NCBI GenBank assembly: GCA_900317685.1
Contig: ONHQ01000006.1
Location: forward strand, 1 to 64,000
From: an uncultured Prevotella sp.
GTDB taxonomy: Bacteria > Bacteroidota > Bacteroidia > Bacteroidales > Bacteroidaceae
Direction: 5' to 3'
Length of the DNA: 64,000 nucleotides
The notes below the pieces were generated by a model. It was given only the letters and a program-made list of their open reading frames with translations. It did no database searches and was not told where the DNA came from. Shown in pieces: positions 1-7,884 of the stretch (position 1 is the first letter of the stretch; each line of letters opens with the position of its first letter). The position numbers and the translations under genes were made by a program.

Positions 1-26
1 GATTATGGTGTGGAAAAACACGAAAT

Positions 27-68
27 AGCCCCAGTCTCACTCAAAACTAGCGAGGCTGGGGCTTTTTT
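27..68 (+). terminator. Rho-independent terminator of an upstream off-window gene
   Basis: A 12-base stem (27-38 pairs with 52-63, one G-T wobble) is followed by a run of six T at 63-68, the classic form on the + strand. The gene it ends lies before the window. It also lies just past the end of the minus-strand remnant at 79-569, but the T run faces only the + direction. Confidence 0.8.
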
Positions 69-78
69 GTATAGTGTC

Positions 79-569
79 TCAAATGGAGGTTTCTTTATTC
101 ATTATGTAGCAGGACTTCGTCAGCGGCAGCAGCGGCAACGGTAAGGCCGTGGCCACAACAGACAACCCAAGCGGTTGATGACGACGGTGAGCGATGCTAT
201 ATATAATAAGGAGTAACAGGCAGAGGAAGCCACCGTTGCCAAACAGCCAAAAGGCAAGGACAGAAGCACACAGCAACAATATGGTCATGAGCACACGACC
301 GCCTCGGGTAGACGACAGATGAGGCAGCAGTAACGATAGTAATAGAACTGTGTCAGGAAATCGCCTGCGAGACTGGCCAGCCATGCGGGACGGCGGAGAT
401 AGTCGGCGCAATAAGTCCAAGAGAGCAGAAACAACTGGTTTTGCTCCTGAAAGAAGAAGTGATAGGCGTAGGCTGTCTGAAAGAAGACATAGCAGGCAAT
501 GGCCCAAAGAAAAACGCAGAGGTAAGGTAAGAGGTGCTTAATCGAAAGGTGAGGCAAGGCGAGATTCAT
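79..569 (-). pseudogene. Broken DUF6057-like membrane protein gene
   Basis: The frame opening at 569 reads a membrane protein start with FFQEQNQLFLL and DFLTQFYYY, which I recognise as resembling the N-terminus of DUF6057, a Bacteroidota membrane family of unknown function usually near 500 residues. That frame stops after 94 codons. Shifting frame near 320-350 continues with hydrophobic helices (TILLLCASVLAF, FLCLLLLIIYSI) to a stop at 79, so even the repaired reading is only about 160 residues. Its start overlaps the stop of the lipoprotein gene as ATGA, so it was the last gene of that operon. Seen: the frame switch and short length. Inferred: a frameshifted and truncated relic. A genuinely short membrane protein is the alternative. 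Confidence 0.5.
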
Positions 570-1192
570 GGTTGGTTGAGTAAATGATACCGGGCATTCT
601 TGACGAGCGGCGTGCTGAGGTATCCGCGTACGGTATAGAATTCCGGTTGGCCGTTCTGGTTGTGAGTGAGCATGAGATAGATGTCGTCGGGTGCCCCGTT
701 GTCGTGTTTGATGATGGTGTCGACGACGAGTCCTACCTGCTGCGCTTTCTGTTTCTCATCGGTCTGTCCGGTCTTCACGTTGAAGGCGACATTGAAGTAT
801 CCCCCACCCTCCCATGTGCTCTCTACGGTGATAGCGTCGGTAGAGAGCGTGGCGGCCTTTTGTTTGCTCACCGGCTGCGTCACCAGCACAGGAGAGGCAG
901 AGAACATTTGACGGGTAGTGACATCGTAATAGACCAGCGCGCGGTACAGCGAGTCAGCCTTAGAAGCCCAATTGAGTTTCACCGGTGTGGCTATTCTCAC
1001 AGTGTCACCGCCGTCAATAAGCAGATAGTCAATGGCTCCCTTGTCCGACGTGTGCATCATGCAGAAGTCGGCACGAAGATAGGAATAGCGGCTGTCGCCC
1101 GACTCATAGGAGTCGTTTTTGCACGATAGCAGGAGCAGAACTCCCGCTATCAGCAATAGAACCGCTGCCGGTTTTGGGATTCTCATTGACAT
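566..1192 (-). CDS. NigD-like lipoprotein
   Basis: A 208-residue predicted lipoprotein. The N-terminus has a hydrophobic stretch ending in a lipobox, LLSC, with the lipidated cysteine at about residue 24, then the acidic/polar run KNDSYESGD that could act as a surface-export signal. The rest is beta-rich and matches the NigD-like pattern of an N-terminal OB-like part and a C-terminal sandwich (around 95-205). The first NigD-type gene was described beside a bacteriocin locus in Bacteroidota; most members have no known function. It starts 10 bases after the acyltransferase and overlaps the next gene by ATGA, so it is in one operon with them. Met3 is an alternative start. Confidence 0.75.
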   Translation of the reverse strand: MSMRIPKPAAVLLLIAGVLLLLSCKNDSYESGDSRYSYLRADFCMMHTSDKGAIDYLLIDGGDTVRIATPVKLNWASKADSLYRALVYYDVTTRQMFSASPVLVTQPVSKQKAATLSTDAITVESTWEGGGYFNVAFNVKTGQTDEKQKAQQVGLVVDTIIKHDNGAPDDIYLMLTHNQNGQPEFYTVRGYLSTPLVKNARYHLLNQP

Positions 1193-1202
1193 GCTGATGG
1201 TC

Positions 1203-2405
1203 TTAGAACTTAAACGTGAGTTTGCTCATCAGCGACTTCAGTCGGCTGGACTCGGCGTCGCGTGCATTGTAATAGTTCTTCACGGGGTTGGCATACTGGT
1301 TGAGCAGGCACTCGCGGAGGAACTTCTCATCCTTGTTCTCGATATCGATCTTTGCCAACTGACCGTTGATATACTGCTCGAAGATCGAGCGCTGCTTGGG
1401 CGAGTACATGTCGTCGTGCTCCTTGTTGCCCTGAAGCATGTCGAGAGCGACGTAGTTACCGGGGTACAGACGGTAGTTGTAGTGGATCTGTGTGTCGATA
1501 TACTTGGCGATGCTGTCGAAGAGCTGGTTCTTGGGCGTGTTGGCGTTTAGTTTGCGCAACCAGTCGTTGATGCAGGGCGCGCAGTGGTACTGGATATGTC
1601 CCTTGAAGCCTTTGATGCCCACGCTCATGCTCTCGATGTCGTCGCCCGGTGTCTTTTTCCAGAACGGGACGTCGCGCTTGAGCTGGAACTCACGTGCCTT
1701 GAGGTAGTCGCAAGGGTCGTACTCATACGAGATCGTCAGCGGCACGATATGCAGAGCTGCCAAGCGGTCGATGATGCTACCTTCGCCGCCCATGACCATC
1801 ATCTTCAAGATGGCAGGCTGCGTATTGTCGGTAGAGTCCTTGGAACGGCCCTCACGTTGTGCAATCCACACGTTTTCGTTCTTCTCGCTGATGACGAAAT
1901 GCATATATTCCGACATGCGCTTGCTGGCTTTGTACATCTCCACGGCATGCAGCGCACGCTCCACGGTAAACGACTTGTTGATGCGCACAAGGTCCTTCAC
2001 CCATGGAATGGTGAGCAGGTTGTCGCCAATGGCAATCTCGCACGTGGTGCTGAAACCAACGTCGAGCAGCAATTTGTCGAGCAGGGCTGAGTCGAGGACG
2101 ATGTCGCGGTGGTTGCTCACAAAGGTGTAGCGGTGGTTGATGTTCACGCTCGAAGCGTCCATGCTGCAACCGAAGCTGGCCTTGTGGATGAGGTCTTGCA
2201 GTACCGGATAGCAAAAAGCTTTCTGAAACTCCAGGTTGGTCTTGCAGCTTTTCATCTTCTTGCCCAGGTCTTCCAGCGACACGCCGGGGAAGAGAGTGGT
2301 GATGACTTGCTGAAACTGTGGGTCGGCCAACAGCCGGTCGTATACTGCGGGAAGCTCCTCTGGGTTGAAGGGGCGGATGGGATCAAATTCTGATGGAATG
2401 TTCAT
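1203..2405 (-). CDS. Glycerolipid-type acyltransferase (PlsC/PlsB-like)
   Basis: A 400-residue predicted acyltransferase, likely transferring an acyl chain to glycerol 3-phosphate or a lysophospholipid at the inner membrane. The catalytic block reads SNHRDIVLD at about residues 97-105 and a second block reads AQREGRSKD near 181-189, as expected for motifs I and III of this superfamily. Between the histidine and the aspartate lie five residues instead of the usual four (HX4D). No clear membrane helix is seen. It starts 54 bases after the DeoR-type regulator, in the same orientation, suggesting shared transcription. The exact substrate cannot be read from sequence. Confidence 0.75.
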   Translation of the reverse strand: MNIPSEFDPIRPFNPEELPAVYDRLLADPQFQQVITTLFPGVSLEDLGKKMKSCKTNLEFQKAFCYPVLQDLIHKASFGCSMDASSVNINHRYTFVSNHRDIVLDSALLDKLLLDVGFSTTCEIAIGDNLLTIPWVKDLVRINKSFTVERALHAVEMYKASKRMSEYMHFVISEKNENVWIAQREGRSKDSTDNTQPAILKMMVMGGEGSIIDRLAALHIVPLTISYEYDPCDYLKAREFQLKRDVPFWKKTPGDDIESMSVGIKGFKGHIQYHCAPCINDWLRKLNANTPKNQLFDSIAKYIDTQIHYNYRLYPGNYVALDMLQGNKEHDDMYSPKQRSIFEQYINGQLAKIDIENKDEKFLRECLLNQYANPVKNYYNARDAESSRLKSLMSKLTFKF

Positions 2406-2459
2406 ATTGCTTAATTTTAGAGGTGTCTATGGTTTCAGATGGTTTATCTCTGACGCAAA

Positions 2460-3248
2460 TCAGTCTTTCATCTCGGCGACAATCAGCTCGATGCCCAACT
2501 CCTCGATGCGGTTTTTGTCCGCGGGGCGGATGTTTGAGTCTGTGATGATCGTGTCGACAGTGTCCATATCGCAGATTTTGGCAAAGCCGCGACGGCCGAA
2601 TTTCGTGGAGTCAGCCAGTACGATGACGTGCTGGGCGGCCTTGATCATCTTCTGATTGAGGTGAGCCTCACGCATGTCGGTCGTGGAGATGCCGAAGTCG
2701 AGGTCTATGCCGTCCACGCCAATGAAGAGTTTGCTGAACGAGCAGTCATCGAGAATCTTCTCACTGTATTGCCCTACGACTGAGAGACTGCTGTGGCGCA
2801 GCATGCCGCCGAGCTGGATGATGTCGACATTCTCGTTCTTGGCCAGCGATATAGAAGCCTGCAACGACGCCGACACGACGGTGAGACGATGGTTGGTGGT
2901 GATGCAGTTGGCAAACGCGTGGATGGTCGTTCCCGAAGCAATGATGATGGAGTCGTTGTCTTCTATCAGCTTGGCAGCCTCCATACCGATGCGGTGCTTC
3001 TCTTCGGGACAGATATGCTCTTTCTCATTCACCGAGCGGTTGTTGGCAAAAGGATTGATGGCAATGGCCTTGCCATGGCTGCGATAGAGCTTGCCTTCCT
3101 TTTCCAGTTCGGTGAGATCCTTGCGTATCGTGACCGACGAGACCCCGAGTTTGTCGGCCAGATCCGACACGAGCACGACGTTCTGCTTGAAGAACTGATC
3201 CATGATAGCCTCGTGCCGCTCTTCCTTGGTCATATTGCTTGTCACCAT
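2460..3248 (-). CDS. DeoR/GlpR-family transcriptional regulator
   Basis: A 262-residue protein, the usual length for the family. Residues about 9-62 form the DeoR winged helix-turn-helix (the recognition helix includes SSVTIRKDL), followed by a sugar-phosphate sensor domain with ASGTTIHAF and a C-terminal DSTKFGRRG. Such regulators are mostly repressors released by a phosphorylated sugar or polyol; GlpR of E. coli responds to glycerol 3-phosphate. Only the small kinase module separates it from the glp operon and it leads the operon with the acyltransferase, so control of glp is a good guess but not shown. It is preceded by TATATTTG at 3274-3281. Confidence 0.85.
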   Translation of the reverse strand: MVTSNMTKEERHEAIMDQFFKQNVVLVSDLADKLGVSSVTIRKDLTELEKEGKLYRSHGKAIAINPFANNRSVNEKEHICPEEKHRIGMEAAKLIEDNDSIIIASGTTIHAFANCITTNHRLTVVSASLQASISLAKNENVDIIQLGGMLRHSSLSVVGQYSEKILDDCSFSKLFIGVDGIDLDFGISTTDMREAHLNQKMIKAAQHVIVLADSTKFGRRGFAKICDMDTVDTIITDSNIRPADKNRIEELGIELIVAEMKD

Positions 3249-3257
3249 AACGTTACT

Positions 3258-3338
3258 TTCGACGATTGTTTTACAAATATACGACTTTTTCCTATTACAC
3301 GTTTTGCTGTAAAGAGGTTTAACTATAAATTAACACAA
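3258..3338. repeat. Direct repeat copy 1, covering the deoR promoter
   Basis: About 80 bases that recur at 4358-4438, exactly 1100 bases away, with roughly nine mismatches counted by eye. Shared blocks include TCGACGATTG, ACAAATATACGACTTTTTCC, ACTGTAAA-type and ATAAATTAACACA. The repeat contains the minus-strand promoter core of the regulator gene. The interval between the copies holds the kinase/partner module. Confidence 0.85.
3274..3281 (-). promoter_or_regulatory. Promoter -7 box of the deoR-type gene
   Basis: Read on the minus strand this is TATATTTG, a perfect match to the Bacteroidota core TAnnTTTG, 26 bases before the start codon at 3248. Confidence 0.65.
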
Positions 3339-3509
3339 AACGACATGGAAGCAACTACATAGCATATCCTTTCTCCTAACTATACGTTGACATGCTAATA
3401 TCAGTTCTCCAATAAATGAAAAGCGAAAACGACAATCATCTACTCACATACCACGATGAAGCAGATGACTGATCGGAATAGCAGGCCTCGCGCCTTGCTG
3501 CTAAGTCCC

Positions 3510-3529
3510 TTCTACGCACGGACGTAGAA
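3510..3529 (-). other. Hairpin after the kinase/partner module
   Basis: TTCTACG (3510-3516) pairs with CGTAGAA (3523-3529), three bases past the partner gene's stop codon. There is no T run, so it is at best a weak terminator. The remaining sequence between 3339 and 3509 shows no gene. Confidence 0.35.
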
Positions 3530-3532
3530 CCT

Positions 3533-3712
3533 TTAACCTTGCACGCGTCCGGCCAGCACATCGCTTGCCAAGACATGCTTAATGTTGCCTTGTGAATCAG
3601 AATAAACAACAGACTCGCCCCGTGAAGCCTTGTCACGAAGCATTTCCTGCTCGGCGATAGCCAGACCCTCGTCCAACTTCTTAATAAAAGCTTCAGCTTC
3701 CTGATTTGACAT
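3533..3712 (-). CDS. Small partner protein of the zeta-like kinase (possible antitoxin)
   Basis: A 59-residue, acidic, soluble protein beginning MSNQEAEAF. I do not recognise its family. The ATG at 3712 lies inside the last codons of the kinase gene (20-base overlap, different frame), so the two are translationally coupled; an upstream GTG at 3718 is a weaker alternative start. The residues 1-30 look helical and the tail VVYSDSQGNIKHVLASDVL is less charged. Gene size, coupling and position suggest an antitoxin or regulator of the kinase, but that is inference from context only. Confidence 0.55.
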   Translation of the reverse strand: MSNQEAEAFIKKLDEGLAIAEQEMLRDKASRGESVVYSDSQGNIKHVLASDVLAGRVQG

Positions 3713-4274
3713 AATCACTAATTATTTTAAATTTGTTTCTATCATTTATCTTTGTTTCCATAGACTTCCCTCCAAAGGCTACTCTTTCTCGCTGATACTG
3801 ACTATTGTCGTATATAGCCCATATATCAACTTCGTTCATAAACAACCTGAAAAGGTTATCTATACCTTTGGAATATCTGCGTAAGATGACATCATATGGA
3901 ATATCATGTCCCCCCTTTCTTACTCTTTCTGCCACACGATCTACTGCTAATTGCGGAGAATTCAACCAGAAATAAATTAAGTGAACCATATATCCCAATC
4001 TTGAAGCTTCTCGTACAAGATTTACATAAGATCGTGTTGCTAATGTCGTTTCTATTGAAAAAGATTCACCTTTGCTAAGAAGATATTTAATTCTTTCCAA
4101 CATTAGCCGACCAGCCTCAATAGCAACGCCTTCAGGATTAAATGGGGAAAGTCCTTTCGCTATTTCATCTGCATTAACAAACTCTTTTACCAAAAGACTC
4201 TTTGGTAAAATGCTCATAGAAGCCGTCGTCTTGCCAGCTCCATTACAACCTGCTATGATATACAGATGCTTCAT
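3693..4274 (-). CDS. Zeta-toxin-like P-loop kinase
   Basis: A 193-residue protein with a Walker A loop GCNGAGKTT at about residues 9-17, NADEIAKGLSPFNPEG near 33-48, and SIETTLATRSYV near 73-84, the order seen in zeta-toxin relatives, where the aspartate after NA and the arginine after TT help bind a sugar-nucleotide. Zeta toxins phosphorylate UDP-N-acetylglucosamine and block wall synthesis; whether this one does is not known. It is at the short end for the family. The gene is markedly AT-richer than the glp genes, and stands between two copies of an 80-base repeat, consistent with acquisition. Order here is kinase first, small partner second, the reverse of epsilon-zeta. A non-toxic ATPase role is possible. 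Confidence 0.75.
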   Translation of the reverse strand: MKHLYIIAGCNGAGKTTASMSILPKSLLVKEFVNADEIAKGLSPFNPEGVAIEAGRLMLERIKYLLSKGESFSIETTLATRSYVNLVREASRLGYMVHLIYFWLNSPQLAVDRVAERVRKGGHDIPYDVILRRYSKGIDNLFRLFMNEVDIWAIYDNSQYQRERVAFGGKSMETKINDRNKFKIISDYVKSGS

Positions 4275-4357
4275 AATAAATAGTTTTATCCATTACTCCT
4301 TTAAAGGAGAACCTATTATTGCAAAAATAGTCATTATTTTCTAGACTGGCAAACTTT

Positions 4358-4438
4358 TTCGACGATTGTCTTACAAATATACGACTTTTTCCTTATCCTC
4401 ATTTTACTGTAAATAGGTTTAACAATAAATTAACACAG
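4358..4438. repeat. Direct repeat copy 2, upstream of the kinase gene
   Basis: Second copy of the 80-base repeat at 3258-3338. It places the same promoter core ahead of the kinase gene. With copy 1 it bounds the module at 3339-4357. Confidence 0.85.
4374..4381 (-). promoter_or_regulatory. Promoter -7 box of the kinase/partner module
   Basis: TATATTTG on the minus strand, identical to the regulator's own box in repeat copy 1. It sits 100 bases before the kinase start at 4274, giving a longer leader than that of the regulator. Confidence 0.6.
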
Positions 4439-4479
4439 CGTACAAAGAAGAAGGAAGGGTCTATACAAACAGTGAAACG

Positions 4480-4513
4480 AAAAAAGGGGACGCGGTCACG
4501 CTGACCGGTCCCC
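4480..4513 (-). terminator. Terminator of the glp operon
   Basis: On the minus strand GGGGAC (4513-4508) and GGTCA (4506-4502) pair with their complements at 4498-4494 and 4491-4486, and the stem is followed by six T (4485-4480). It lies 67 bases past the stop of the outer-membrane gene, so it ends the glpA-to-omp transcript. Confidence 0.85.
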
Positions 4514-4580
4514 AAATTAACTACAATAGAAATTAAGCGAGATTATGAAATACAGTAGTTACGAGAATGTCATTGTCCGC

Positions 4581-5342
4581 TTATAAGTCCAGCAAAGTGA
4601 TGCCTACACGGAAGTATCCCTTGTTGGCCTCGGGATTCCAAATGCCCTGTGCAGTGACCGGCATAGGATGCTTGCCTATCTTGAGCTTGTAGGTGCAACC
4701 GACACGAACGTCGTTGATGCCGCTGCTCTTGCCGTAGAAATGGTCGTTGGCGTTCTCATCATAGTTGTTCAGAGCAAATGCTCCGGCCACGCTACCGTCT
4801 ACACGGAACTGCTCGTCCTCGTAGAACTTGTACGAAGCCTGAACCCAAGAAGAGTAAATATTCTGCTTGTTGGCAGTACCACGGTCACGACCGGCAACGA
4901 TCGTAGACCAGTAAAGCGTCAACGGGAAACCTGCTTTCACAGCGAAATCATAGCTGACAGCAGCGTCAATGAAGTGGCCAGTGGTGCGGCAATTGTAGTT
5001 TCCGATCTTATACCAGTCTGAGCCTTCGGGAGCAAGACCGTCTGAGAAGTTGTAGATATCCCATACAGCAAGGTTGAAGCCACTGTTGTTATAGTTGACA
5101 TAGTAGTCAAACTCCTTGTAGTCGCCATTGATCTGCATACCGCCCCACAATCCAATCTTGAAGTGGTTGTTGTTGTCCGACAGACTGAATTCGTTGTTGA
5201 ATGTCAAGCCCTTGCTGACTTCCAGACCACGCCAGAGGTGTGTGGTCTCCAAGCCTGCGTTGTAATGCAACTTCTGAGCCTGCATACCCATTGGAACAAG
5301 TGCGAGTAACGAGAAGAACAATGATTTGAAAATCTTTTTCAT
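4581..5342 (-). CDS. Outer-membrane beta-barrel protein, last gene of the glp operon
   Basis: A 253-residue protein starting MKKIFKSLFF with a signal peptide that ends near MQAQ (residues 20-23). I chose Met at 5342 because it begins the signal peptide; 22 more codons are open upstream but read as leader. The mature part has the alternating aromatic strands of a barrel (for example ETTHLWRGLEVSKG, YYVNYNNSGFNLAVWDIY) and ends in the hydrophobic strand FRVGITLLDL, as barrels do. I do not recognise a named family. It follows glpF by 93 bases and is closed by a strong terminator, so it is co-expressed with glycerol uptake; an outer-membrane pore for glycerol or a glycerophospho-compound is the natural guess, not proven. 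Confidence 0.7.
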   Translation of the reverse strand: MKKIFKSLFFSLLALVPMGMQAQKLHYNAGLETTHLWRGLEVSKGLTFNNEFSLSDNNNHFKIGLWGGMQINGDYKEFDYYVNYNNSGFNLAVWDIYNFSDGLAPEGSDWYKIGNYNCRTTGHFIDAAVSYDFAVKAGFPLTLYWSTIVAGRDRGTANKQNIYSSWVQASYKFYEDEQFRVDGSVAGAFALNNYDENANDHFYGKSSGINDVRVGCTYKLKIGKHPMPVTAQGIWNPEANKGYFRVGITLLDL

Positions 5343-5435
5343 GATGCTTAGGTTAAAAGTGGATGAAAAGGTGTTTGTCAGGCAGTGGAGCCAAATCATG
5401 GGTTCCACTGCCCTTTTAGTAATGATCAGTACAGA

Positions 5436-6191
5436 TTAGAGCGACATCAGCCAAATGCCTGCCAAGCCTGCTACTGCACCACCGGCGATAGGACCAAGAA
5501 CAGGTACCCAAGAGTAAGCCCAGTCAGGATCTCTCTTGTCTTTAATCGGACAGATAGCGTAAGCAATACGCGGAGCAAGGTCACGGGCAGGGTTCATAGC
5601 GTATCCTGTGGTGCCGCCTAATGACATACCCAGCGCTACGATGACGTAGGTGATAGGCACGGGACCCAATGCAGACAGGCCGAAGGTATGTGACTCGGGG
5701 CAATAGCAGTTGCCCTTTGTGCCGAAAGCTACGATCAAGAAGACCAGCAATGCTGTGGCAATGAACTCAGAGAGGAAGTTCAGTGGATAGTTGCGGATAG
5801 CAGGAGCCGTACAGAACACACCCAGCTTGGTGTCTTTGTCGGATGTAGCATCGAAGTGATCCTTGTAGAACAACCATACGATGATACCACCAATCACGCC
5901 TCCGATCATCTGACCAGCCACATAGGCAGGAACAGACGCCCATGGGAACTTACCGGCAACAGCGAGTCCGACAGACACGGCAGGATTGAGATGAGCTCCC
6001 GTATAAGGACCGGCGATCAACACACCCATGCACACTGCAAGACCCCAACCAATGGTGATCACGATCCAGCCTGCGCCTTGAGCCTTACTCTTGTTTAAAC
6101 TTACGGCACAGCAAACGCCGTCTCCGAAAATTACCAGTACCATCGTACCGATCAGCTCCATAAGGAACTGTGTTGTCATTGAATAATCCAT
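5436..6191 (-). CDS. glpF: Glycerol uptake facilitator (aquaglyceroporin)
   Basis: A 251-residue MIP-family channel with six predicted helices and two half-helix signatures, HLNPAVSVGL at about 67-76 and MNPARDLAPR at about 199-208. The aspartate after NPAR is the mark of glycerol-conducting members rather than pure water channels. It allows passive glycerol entry across the inner membrane, after which GlpK traps it. It follows glpK in the operon with a gap of 128 bases. Met5 is an alternative start. The periplasmic loop rich in cysteine and charged residues (KGNCYCPESH) is unusual beside E. coli GlpF. Confidence 0.93.
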   Translation of the reverse strand: MDYSMTTQFLMELIGTMVLVIFGDGVCCAVSLNKSKAQGAGWIVITIGWGLAVCMGVLIAGPYTGAHLNPAVSVGLAVAGKFPWASVPAYVAGQMIGGVIGGIIVWLFYKDHFDATSDKDTKLGVFCTAPAIRNYPLNFLSEFIATALLVFLIVAFGTKGNCYCPESHTFGLSALGPVPITYVIVALGMSLGGTTGYAMNPARDLAPRIAYAICPIKDKRDPDWAYSWVPVLGPIAGGAVAGLAGIWLMSL

Positions 6192-6319
6192 AAATAAGTT
6201 TTTAGTTGGTTTTGTTCGTTAAGATTGTTAGTTGCTTTCCGCATCAAGTGAAGGGGAGAATACGATGCCCATGCCAGGCAATGCCCTTTCCCCTCACTCA
6301 ATGGATGTCAAGTGACCGA

Positions 6320-7813
6320 TTACTTTTCGGTCAGTGTTCTTTGGATAGCGTCAGCCCAACCCTTCTTAGCCTCATCGATCTCCGGGCTGTCTTTGACGGG
6401 TTCAAAGGTGCGCTCCACCTGCCACTGCTGACGCAGCTCATCGATACTCTCCCAGAAGCCTACTGCCAGACCGGCAAGATAAGCAGCACCAAGAGCCGTT
6501 GTCTCTGTGATCTTCGGACGTACGACGTTAATGCCCAACAAGTTGGCCTGGAACTGCATCAGCAGATTGTTACGGGAAGCACCACCGTCAACCTTCAACT
6601 CTGTCAAAGGAGCATTCATGTCCTTGGCCATAGCCTGAGCGATGTCGTAGGTCTGGAAAGCAATGCCGTCGAGGGCTGCGCGGGCGATATGAGCGCGGGT
6701 GGTGCCACGTGTGATACCGCAGATCAGACCGCGAGCGTACGGATCCCAATAAGGAGCGGCAAGACCTGTAAGGGCCGGCACAAAGTAGACGCCACCACTA
6801 TCCGGTACTGTAGAGGCCAGTTCCTCAATTTCGCTACTGCTCTTGATAAAGCCGAGACCATCACGTATCCACTGCACAACGCTACCACCTACGTAGATAG
6901 AACCTTCAAGAGCGTAGTTGACCTTATCGCCAATCTTCCACGCTACAGTGGTAAGCAGGTTGTTCTTTGAAAGCACAGGCTTCTCACCGACATTCAGCAT
7001 GACGAAGCAACCGGTGCCGTAAGTGTTCTTGATAGAACCCGGCTCGATACACATCTGACCGAAAAGGGCTGCCTGCTGGTCACCGGCAACACCGGCGATA
7101 GGTACCTCGTGGGCAAAGATTGTGGTCTTGGTGTGTGCCATAACCTCTGAACAGCTCTTTACCTCCGGCATCATAGAACGAGGAATGTCGAGGAGTTTCA
7201 GCAGATCATCATCCCACTGCAGCGTGTTGATGTTGAAAAGCATGGTACGCGATGCGTTAGTGACATCGGTGACATGGGCTGTGCCACGGGTCAAACGCCA
7301 GATGAGCCAAGAGTCCACATTACCAAAGCGCAGCTTACCCATCTCTGCACGCTTGCGAGCTCCTGGAACGTTATCAAGGATCCATTTGATCTTTGTGCCA
7401 CTGAAGTAAGCATCAATGATCAGTCCGGTCTTCTCACGAACTTTGTCGACGAGGCCCTGAGCCTTCAACTTGTCGCAATACTCTGCGGTACGACGATCCT
7501 GCCATACGATAGCATGGTAGATAGGCTCTTCGGTGTCTATATCCCACACGATGGTGGTCTCACGCTGATTGGTAATGCCGATGGCGGCGATATCCAAGCC
7601 GTTGATGTCAATCTGAGTGATAGCCTCGGCGATCACGCTGGCCTCGCTGGACCATATCTCGTTGGCGTCATGCTCCACCCATCCCGGTTTGGGGAAGTAC
7701 TGTGTGAACTCTTTCTGTGCTACTGAACAGATTTGTCCATTGTGGTCGAAGACGATAGCTCTCGAGCTCGTCGTGCCCTGGTCAAGAGCCAGGATGTACT
7801 TTTTTTCGCTCAT
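6320..7813 (-). CDS. glpK: Glycerol kinase
   Basis: A 497-residue FGGY kinase making glycerol 3-phosphate from glycerol and ATP in the cytoplasm. Seen: [10 protein letters not shown] at about 11-20 (phosphate-binding), the glycerol-site region [10 protein letters not shown] near 46-55, [11 protein letters not shown] near 266-276 (adenosine site) and [13 protein letters not shown] near 409-421. The length matches E. coli GlpK (502). It is the fourth gene of the operon, 71 bases after glpC. Nothing appears missing. Confidence 0.97.
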   Translation of the reverse strand: MSEKKYILALDQGTTSSRAIVFDHNGQICSVAQKEFTQYFPKPGWVEHDANEIWSSEASVIAEAITQIDINGLDIAAIGITNQRETTIVWDIDTEEPIYHAIVWQDRRTAEYCDKLKAQGLVDKVREKTGLIIDAYFSGTKIKWILDNVPGARKRAEMGKLRFGNVDSWLIWRLTRGTAHVTDVTNASRTMLFNINTLQWDDDLLKLLDIPRSMMPEVKSCSEVMAHTKTTIFAHEVPIAGVAGDQQAALFGQMCIEPGSIKNTYGTGCFVMLNVGEKPVLSKNNLLTTVAWKIGDKVNYALEGSIYVGGSVVQWIRDGLGFIKSSSEIEELASTVPDSGGVYFVPALTGLAAPYWDPYARGLICGITRGTTRAHIARAALDGIAFQTYDIAQAMAKDMNAPLTELKVDGGASRNNLLMQFQANLLGINVVRPKITETTALGAAYLAGLAVGFWESIDELRQQWQVERTFEPVKDSPEIDEAKKGWADAIQRTLTEK

Positions 7814-7884
7814 AGTGTTATTGGTTTAAGAGATTGTATAACTTGTTGTTTTTAGTTGTTTCCAATAGGATTTGGCGTATAGCC

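Noticed and set aside
3693..4274. Phage or transposon gene
   Set aside because: No transposase, inverted ends or target duplication of usual size; the flanking 80-base repeats are promoter copies rather than transposon ends.
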